Of a stretch of 64,000 nt of DNA, positions 59,149-64,000 are shown piece by piece; position 1 is the first letter of the stretch; each line of letters opens with the position of its first letter. The notes below the pieces were generated by a model. That model searched no databases. It was not told the DNA's origin and saw nothing but the letters and a program-made list of their open reading frames with translations. The DNA comes from DASXKD01 sp963734725. GTDB lineage: Bacteria > Actinomycetota > Actinomycetes > Streptosporangiales > Streptosporangiaceae. The stretch spans positions 16,281 to 80,280 of the forward strand of contig CAVTIX010000002.1 of assembly GCA_963734725.1 (NCBI GenBank), written 5' to 3'. The position numbers and the translations under genes were made by a program.

Positions 59149-60057
59149 TCAAGAAACCTTGAAGACCTCGTCGAGGTGCCACTCCAGGAACTCGCGCTGC
59201 GGACAATCCGGCTTGCGTTCCGGGAGCGCGACGACCTGCCCGGCCTGGGCATAGAATCGCTCGCCGTTGCCGAAGTCTTGGCGCAGGCGCGGACTGACCT
59301 GTAGCCGGTAGAAGGGATCGACGCCGAGGTAGCCGCGGTCGAAAAGGGTATGGACGTCGGACCGAAGCAGCAACCCGTTGTCCAACCGGTGCTCGCCACC
59401 TTCGGTGAGCGGCCGGATGTGAGCGGCCTCTAGGACAGGCCAGATCTTCGAGCCCGTGATGGCGCAGCGCCGATGGTAGGCATCGAGCACTTTGGCCTTG
59501 AACGCCTGCTGCCCGAGGCGGTACGGTGCCAAGCGAGGATCGCCGAACACAGGCCCGTTCCGGTGCCACGGTTGACTGAAGTCAAGCTCTATGGCTCCGC
59601 CTAGCAATAGCTGCAGAAGGTGCTCGAAATAGGACGATACGCCTACCTCGGAGAAGTCGAAGCCCTTGCCCTGCACGATGTTGGGCGCGAAGCCTGGAGG
59701 CGGATCTACTAGCGAATCCGCCGGGAAGAAGCGCACATCGCGGATGAACAGGCATCCAATGACCGGGTCGTCACTCGGGCTGATCGGTTCCCGCCGATAG
59801 TGCCCGATGCGGAGGCGCATCTCTTGCAGGCTTGCCGCTCCGTTGGCCTCGCCGAACAGTTCCCATGCTTCCGAGAGGCGCATGGGAGCAAAGTCGCTGT
59901 AGAACCCACCACCGACGACCCGGTTGTGCGGATAGTGGGTCTTGAAGAAGAACGGCTCGCCGACGGTGAGGGCATGGAAGCCACGGCCACCGCCGGGACG
60001 CCAGAAGTTGACTTCCGAGAGGCTCAGGACGGGCCGCCAGGAAGTGATACCAGTCAT
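59149..60057 (-). CDS. HNH endonuclease domain protein
   Basis: A 302-aa protein. The N-terminal half (about 1-170) contains LTVGEPFFFKTHYPHNRVVGG and resembles the DUF found in front of HNH restriction-like enzymes. The C-terminal HNH is YHRRCAITGSKIWPVLEAAH, HIRPLTEGGEHRLDNGLLLR and DVHTLFDRGYLG, with the Cys, His, Asn and His of a beta-beta-alpha metal nuclease. Probably a restriction-type defence enzyme; no methyltransferase is next to it. Coding style has slightly lower GC than the chromosome core. Confidence 0.85.
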   Translation of the reverse strand: MTGITSWRPVLSLSEVNFWRPGGGRGFHALTVGEPFFFKTHYPHNRVVGGGFYSDFAPMRLSEAWELFGEANGAASLQEMRLRIGHYRREPISPSDDPVIGCLFIRDVRFFPADSLVDPPPGFAPNIVQGKGFDFSEVGVSSYFEHLLQLLLGGAIELDFSQPWHRNGPVFGDPRLAPYRLGQQAFKAKVLDAYHRRCAITGSKIWPVLEAAHIRPLTEGGEHRLDNGLLLRSDVHTLFDRGYLGVDPFYRLQVSPRLRQDFGNGERFYAQAGQVVALPERKPDCPQREFLEWHLDEVFKVS

Positions 60058-60728
60058 CGTCGGTCACCCCGACGTAACCCCGCACACAGGCATTATGCCT
60101 TGGCCAGTTGCTATGCGTCGCCTATCGGGCGGGCTCAGCAATCGTGGCAAGGGAAGGTCTATCGTTCGATATCCGTAATGGACTTTACAAACTAGCAGGT
60201 CAGGCACAGGTTATCGGTCTAGTGACGGCACTTTCAAGATCATCTAACCGCCATCCAACCGTGGCTACGAAGGTCGATCGGCGACTCTAAGTCACACGGG
60301 TCCAGTCCACCAACGCGTGCGCGTGTTCGCTTGGGCTTGCCACCAGATGGTGTATGCGCTAGCGGCCCGGCGCGGTACCTGATCATTGGCGAGTAGACGT
60401 CGAGAGTCCCGACGGAGACCGTCGTGACCTGCACTAGCAGTTGATCGTTGGTCGGGTCATGACGGGCAAGAAGTAAGTTCGCTCCTTCAACTAGGCGCTC
60501 GCGGGTGAGCGGTGCATGCAATTGATCGCTCATCAGAGACATCGTTTCATCGGGCTCCACGGTGGCCTGCAAGAGGTGCGCCTTCCCTATCATCGCTCTT
60601 GATCGCTGAGCTGTACCGCAGCTCTTCGGTTCATGGGTCGCACGCCGGGACTTCCCACGATCTTTCACGGCAAGTAGCGTCATTGGAAGGAATCTCTTCT
60701 CAGTTGCATGAAACGGGGAGCGGGAGCC
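60058..60728. other. Gap with lower GC; one doubtful reading frame
   Basis: About 670 bases between the HNH and Mrr-type genes, with GC visibly below the rest of the window. It contains the promoters of both divergent nuclease genes. The only candidate gene is a minus-strand frame at 60240-60683, listed separately. Nothing else seen. Confidence 0.4.
60240..60683 (-). CDS. Possible hypothetical protein (doubtful)
   Basis: An open frame of 147 codons; the part MSLMSDQLHAPLTRERLVEG, NLLLARHDPTNDQLLVQV and TLDVYSPMIRYR looks protein-like, while the ends are Arg-rich and less so. No family recognised and no clear ribosome site. It may be a fragment of an acquired gene or chance coding. Confidence 0.25.
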   Translation of the reverse strand: MTLLAVKDRGKSRRATHEPKSCGTAQRSRAMIGKAHLLQATVEPDETMSLMSDQLHAPLTRERLVEGANLLLARHDPTNDQLLVQVTTVSVGTLDVYSPMIRYRAGPLAHTPSGGKPKRTRARVGGLDPCDLESPIDLRSHGWMAVR

Positions 60729-62345
60729 ATGGCCCGAAGCAGTGGTCGCTCTCAGTGGGAGCGTGAGCAGGCAGCGCTACGCCGGGAGATGGAGCGGCAG
60801 GCGCGAGAACAGGCAAGGCTTGCGAAGGAACGAGAGAAAGCTCGGCAGCAACAGCACATTGAGGCGCAGCAGCGCACGGCCGACGCGAAGAGCGCTGCGG
60901 TCGAACGCCAGATCAAAGCCCTCGACGAGATACTGACGAGCGTTCTGTCCCTTCCGGCGCTGACCTTCGACGCGCTGAAGGTGACGCCGGAAATCCCCCG
61001 CTTCAATCCCGGACCGTTGGGCATCGCCGAGACTGCTCCAAACTGGAAAGACTACGCAATTCCCGAACCCAGCGCTTTGAGCCGCCTCTTCGGCGGTGCA
61101 GCCAGGTATGAACGCCAGACCGTGGAAGCGAAGGCCCGATTTGAGGCAGTCACGTCCGCGCATCGCCAGCGAGAGGCTGACCGTGAGCGAGCCCTCGCCG
61201 CTGCCAAGTCCGGGTACGAGCACATGGTCGCAGATATCCGCGCCAAGGCTGCGGGCGAGAATGCTGCCCTTGAAGCACGCAGGACAGGATTCGCCACCGG
61301 TGATCTAGAGGCGGTGGAGTGGTTCGTCAGCCGAGTGCTGGACACCTCCCGGTACCCAGACGGCTTCCCCCACCAGTACCAGGTCGCCTACCGTCCGGAA
61401 AACCGGGACGTGGTCGTAGAGTTCGAACTGCCGCCTCAGATGATCGTCCCGGCAGTCCGCGGATACCGGTACATCAAGAACCGGGATGCGATCGACCCGC
61501 TGCCGCGCCCAGCGACCGAGGTCAAGCAACGCTACGCGAGGCTGATCGCCTGCGTCGCATTACGCAACCTGCACGAAATCTTCACTGCCATGCCCCGGGA
61601 TTCGGTCGAGGCAGTGGTGTTCAACGGGCGGGTCAGCACGATCGACCGGGCCACAGGCAAACCCGCCCGTCCCCACTTGTTGAGCGTAGAGGCCGAGCGG
61701 GCGGCGTTTGAGGACCTGGTGCTGGCCGCGGTGGAACCAGCGGCGTGTTTGAAGCGCCTCAACGCGCTGGTGTCGCCTAATCCATTCGATTTGGAGGCAG
61801 TGGAGCCTTTCATAACCTTCGACCTGAAGCGGTTCCGGTTCACTGACGATCTAGACGTTGTCGCTGGCCTTGACTCACGGCCCAACCTGCTCAAGCTGTC
61901 CCCGACGGAGTTTGAGCACCTCGTCCGGCAGTTGTTTGTCGCCATGGGCGCGGAAGCCTGGACCACCATCCCGTCGAAGGATGGCGGGGTGGACGCTGTT
62001 GCCACCAGCAAGAACCTGTTCTTCGGTGGAATCTGCCTGATCCAGGCCAAGCGCTGGACCGGGGTTGTCGGCCTAGAGGCAGTGCACGCCCTGAGCGGCG
62101 TCATGGCCGACCACAACGCCACGACAGGCGTGCTGGTGACCACGTCCTGGTTCGGTCGCGCGAGCGAGCAATTCGCGAACAGAAACCGGATCACTCTGAT
62201 CAACGGTGCCGAACTCAAGCAACTGATCAAAGAGCACCTGAACAGAGACATCATACCTGGCACGAGCCCGCCTCGCCGCCTACGCGCCTCCGATAACACA
62301 CAGATCGGCAGACCGGATCCGGCCAATCCTGGACTCGGTACGTAA
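60729..62345 (+). CDS. Restriction endonuclease with Mrr-type (PD-(D/E)XK) catalytic domain
   Basis: A 538-aa protein from ATG 60729 (GGGAG upstream). The N-terminal 60 residues form a charged coiled coil (REMERQAREQARLAKEREKA); a middle region of unknown type follows; the C-terminal Mrr_cat domain (about residues 395-500) reads SPTEFEHLVRQLFVAMG, SKDGGVDAVA (catalytic Asp) and CLIQAKRW (QxK). This matches Mrr-like enzymes that cut modified DNA. Divergent from the HNH gene, making a small nuclease islet. Confidence 0.88.
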   Translation: MARSSGRSQWEREQAALRREMERQAREQARLAKEREKARQQQHIEAQQRTADAKSAAVERQIKALDEILTSVLSLPALTFDALKVTPEIPRFNPGPLGIAETAPNWKDYAIPEPSALSRLFGGAARYERQTVEAKARFEAVTSAHRQREADRERALAAAKSGYEHMVADIRAKAAGENAALEARRTGFATGDLEAVEWFVSRVLDTSRYPDGFPHQYQVAYRPENRDVVVEFELPPQMIVPAVRGYRYIKNRDAIDPLPRPATEVKQRYARLIACVALRNLHEIFTAMPRDSVEAVVFNGRVSTIDRATGKPARPHLLSVEAERAAFEDLVLAAVEPAACLKRLNALVSPNPFDLEAVEPFITFDLKRFRFTDDLDVVAGLDSRPNLLKLSPTEFEHLVRQLFVAMGAEAWTTIPSKDGGVDAVATSKNLFFGGICLIQAKRWTGVVGLEAVHALSGVMADHNATTGVLVTTSWFGRASEQFANRNRITLINGAELKQLIKEHLNRDIIPGTSPPRRLRASDNTQIGRPDPANPGLGT

Positions 62346-62465
62346 TCCGCAACGCAGTTTTACAATGTTCCGCACTTAATTTCTGGAACGACTTGCAACG
62401 AGCTTCGCCGTGTTGCAATCGGACTGAGCGCCCACTCCTCGTATCAGGAGCTCGCGCTCGTACGG

Positions 62466-62921
62466 ATGGCGAATCTCGAATACCGCAAGGTTACCTCGCG
62501 GCTCGCCCGAGCCTGCTTGATTGACCAGGCTGTGCGCGAGCGCCGCTTTGCTCTGGACCTATCCGCCAACGAGCTTGCAGCTCCTCGCCGGCATGACGCA
62601 GCCCCACCCTCTCGCGGCTGGAAGCAAGCGGATGATGCCGAAGATCCCGATGCTTGAACTAATCGCTGCCGCCCTCGACGCCGAGCTCATCGTGACGTTC
62701 GCCTGCAGACCGAGGCGTATGCCCGCGCGCTGATGCTCGCCGAGGTGGAAGTCCTCGCCCAGGAGGAACTGGACCGCCGGGCCGCTGTCCGGCTCAAGCG
62801 CCAAGAGCAGACGATGGGTGAAGACGGCCCGAAGACGTGGGTGGTGCTCAACCAAGGAACACTGCGCCGTACCGTCGGCGGCCCAGACACCATGCTGGAA
62901 CAGCTGGTGCACCTGTTCTAG
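62466..62921 (+). pseudogene. Broken XRE regulator with DUF5753 remnant
   Basis: Three frame segments together read like a regulator. The first (62466 on) has RRFALDLSANELAA, the second (about 62575-62700) MTQPHPLAAGSKRMMPKIPM and LELIAAALDAELIVTFA, an HTH recognition and capping part; the third (about 62710-62921) LQTEAYARALMLAE and VVLNQGTLRRTVGGPDTMLEQL, which is DUF5753. Frame changes at about 62580 and 62705 and loss of much of DUF5753 make it non-functional. Confidence 0.75.
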
Positions 62922-63233
62922 GCCTCGGATCCGCGCCGCTTCACCCACGTCCGCCTGTCTATATTCCCGGATGGCGGGATAGCGCGGCTCCGCGTGGTGC
63001 CCGACCCGCGCGGACTGGAGGCACTGACCATCGATCTCGCCAGCCAGGAATACGGCGGCGCTGTCGTGGCCAGCAGCGATGACTTCTACACGGCGGCATC
63101 GATGCTCAACCGCCCCGGCCGGGCCCGGTCCATGGGCGAGGGCTGGGAAGCCCGGCGGCGCGACGGCGGGTGCGATCACGTTGTCTTCCGGCTCGCCTTC
63201 CCCGGTGTTATCCGCAGGATTGTGGTTGACACC
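62922..63233 (+). pseudogene. Allantoicase internal fragment
   Basis: In frame after the DUF5753 remnant: THVRLSIFPDGGIARLRV, IDLASQEYGGAVVASSDDFY, NRPGRARSMGEGWEARRR and HVVFRLAFPGVIRRIVVDT. This is the second repeat of allantoicase (allantoate amidinohydrolase, purine catabolism). Roughly 100 of about 340 residues are present, a few residues are lost between LRV and PDPR, and neither the N-terminal repeat nor the C-terminus is there. Confidence 0.85.
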
Positions 63234-63349
63234 GAGCCGCCGCCACCCATGATGGGCAATAGTCGCCCGGCGGTCAGTCCATGACCTGGTCGGCTTCCGC
63301 ACCGGTGAGGTTGCTCTGCTTCCTTCCGATCCCACTCAGCAAGAAGCCC

Positions 63350-63523
63350 GGATGCTCCGAAATGGTTGATTCGCCCGGGGGCGGGAAGCGTTGCCCAGGC
63401 GACAGAACCGTGTCCCCGGACCTGGTCGCCGAACCAGCGGTCGAAGGGCTCGCCGGAGGCGGTGAGGAGCCTGAACGCCGGGCCGAGATCATCGGCCTCG
63501 GGGTTAGGCGATGTCTTTGTCAT
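63350..63523 (-). pseudogene. Possible N-terminal gene fragment of unknown family
   Basis: From ATG 63523 the minus strand reads MTKTSPNPEADDLGPAFRLL and TASGEPFDRWFGDQVRGHGS, which looks like a real protein N-terminus, but the frame then runs antisense through the allantoicase fragment and loses protein character. I recognise no named family. Divergent from the gene at 63569. Confidence 0.3.
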
Positions 63524-63568
63524 CTTGATCTTGGGCTGGCCGGAGTCTCCAGGCCCTACCCTCGGGGG

Positions 63569-64000
63569 ATGGCTGCCAGGAAACGGCCCACCCCTGAGGA
63601 CACGGCCACCGCCCGCCGGGTCCTGCTTGACGGGCTGGCGCGCGACGCAGACATCAACGAACTGCTGAGCGAGCTTGCGCCGTTGCACCCGCGCGACAAC
63701 ACCTTCCCCGGCGAGGTCCTCCTAAGCCTCGCCGCTGACGCGCTGGCCTGGTGCGGGGCTAGCCGCGCTGATCCACTGGACCTGGAGGGGATCCGGGAGC
63801 GGTTCCTGGCTGAATACACATTCCGCGGCAGGCAGAACAAGAAGCTCCAGTACGCGGTCCTGGTAGCGGCAGCGCTGCGCGGCGGGACCGACCCGGACCT
63901 GCTCGAGGAGGTCGCCTGGCGGCAGACCGACGACTTCTGGCAGTACGCCCTGTTCGCAACCGTGGCCTACATCCGTGCGGCCGCCAGCCGGGCAGGCGTC
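63569..64000 (+). CDS. Conserved hypothetical protein, N-terminal part (cut by window end)
   Basis: Open from ATG 63569 to the last base (144 codons, no stop). It starts MAARKRPTPEDTATARRVLL and contains ELAPLHPRDNTFPGEVLLSL, ERFLAEYTFRGRQNKKLQYA and TDDFWQYALFATVAYIRAA. All-helical in appearance, with normal high-GC codon use. I believe such proteins are frequent in streptomycete-like genomes, but know no function. Confidence 0.75.
   Translation, partial: MAARKRPTPEDTATARRVLLDGLARDADINELLSELAPLHPRDNTFPGEVLLSLAADALAWCGASRADPLDLEGIRERFLAEYTFRGRQNKKLQYAVLVAAALRGGTDPDLLEEVAWRQTDDFWQYALFATVAYIRAAASRAGV

Noticed and set aside
1..64000. tRNA genes
   Set aside because: I looked for GTTCGA-type T-loops with flanking stems on both strands; the few GTTCGA occurrences lie inside coding genes or lack cloverleaf partners.

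Overview
The window is about 64 kb of very GC-rich DNA with strong third-position G/C bias, many GTG starts and many 4-base start/stop overlaps. Together with an XRE-DUF5753/DUF397 remnant, a NIT-domain HATPase sensor, Pth2, a class F sortase and ECF sigma/YciI modules, this points to a chromosomal segment of a filamentous high-GC actinomycete. I cannot name the genus. I saw no rRNA, tRNA or CRISPR array.

Layout. 1-5.2 kb: acyl-CoA carboxylase (beta end, biotin-bearing alpha), an AtuA-like protein and an enoyl-CoA hydratase, an operon for branched acyl-CoA or acyclic terpenoid breakdown. 5.2-7.2 kb: first ECF sigma/YciI module. 7.3-8.6 kb: a broken PucR-type regulator and a GNAT-like protein. 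8.8-11 kb: TetR regulator and a DHA2-type MFS pump sharing an operator. 11-14.4 kb: RsbW-like ATPase (minus strand) and a GntR(YtrA)-ABC transporter operon. 14.7-22.9 kb: P450, penicillin-binding protein, orphan histidine kinase, SDR oxidoreductase, DUF1801, two DUF202 genes (one broken), Pth2 and a cyclase-family hydrolase.

23-26 kb: divergent STAS gene and MerR-receiver/KaiC-like ATPase pair. 26-30.6 kb: NAD kinase, a 35-aa DUF6893-type protein, a secreted GH25 lysozyme and an SMP-30 protein. 30.7-38.9 kb: heterodimeric ABC exporter, two overlapping AAA/STAND-like ATPases and a divergent membrane protein. 39-45.4 kb: FN3 membrane protein, then lysine 6-aminotransferase, aldehyde dehydrogenase and a fused alpha/beta 2-oxoacid dehydrogenase E1, which fits lysine catabolism through 2-aminoadipate. 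45.5-49.3 kb: class F sortase with a divergent Ser/Thr/Pro-rich surface protein, then the NIT sensor ATPase.

49.7-54.3 kb: Phd/VapC toxin-antitoxin pair, 2OG-Fe(II) oxygenase, and MNT and HEPN proteins arranged tail to tail. 54.5-58.4 kb: second ECF/YciI module with an MFS pump and a monooxygenase-like protein. All three of its promoters carry the same TGTCC-N16-TTCGTC signature, which also precedes the first ECF module. 58.3-64 kb: accessory, decayed DNA: truncated IS transposase fused to a DUF397 remnant, HNH endonuclease, Mrr-type endonuclease, broken XRE-DUF5753 and allantoicase fragments, and the start of an uncharacterised conserved gene.

Main observations: the predicted ECF regulon; the STAS/MerR-receiver/KaiC-like cluster whose receiver has Glu at the phosphoacceptor position; the tandem AAA ATPase pair; a recurring habit of 16-24 bp tandem repeats just downstream of, or running through, stop codons; and a 20-bp-scale operator at each of several regulator genes.
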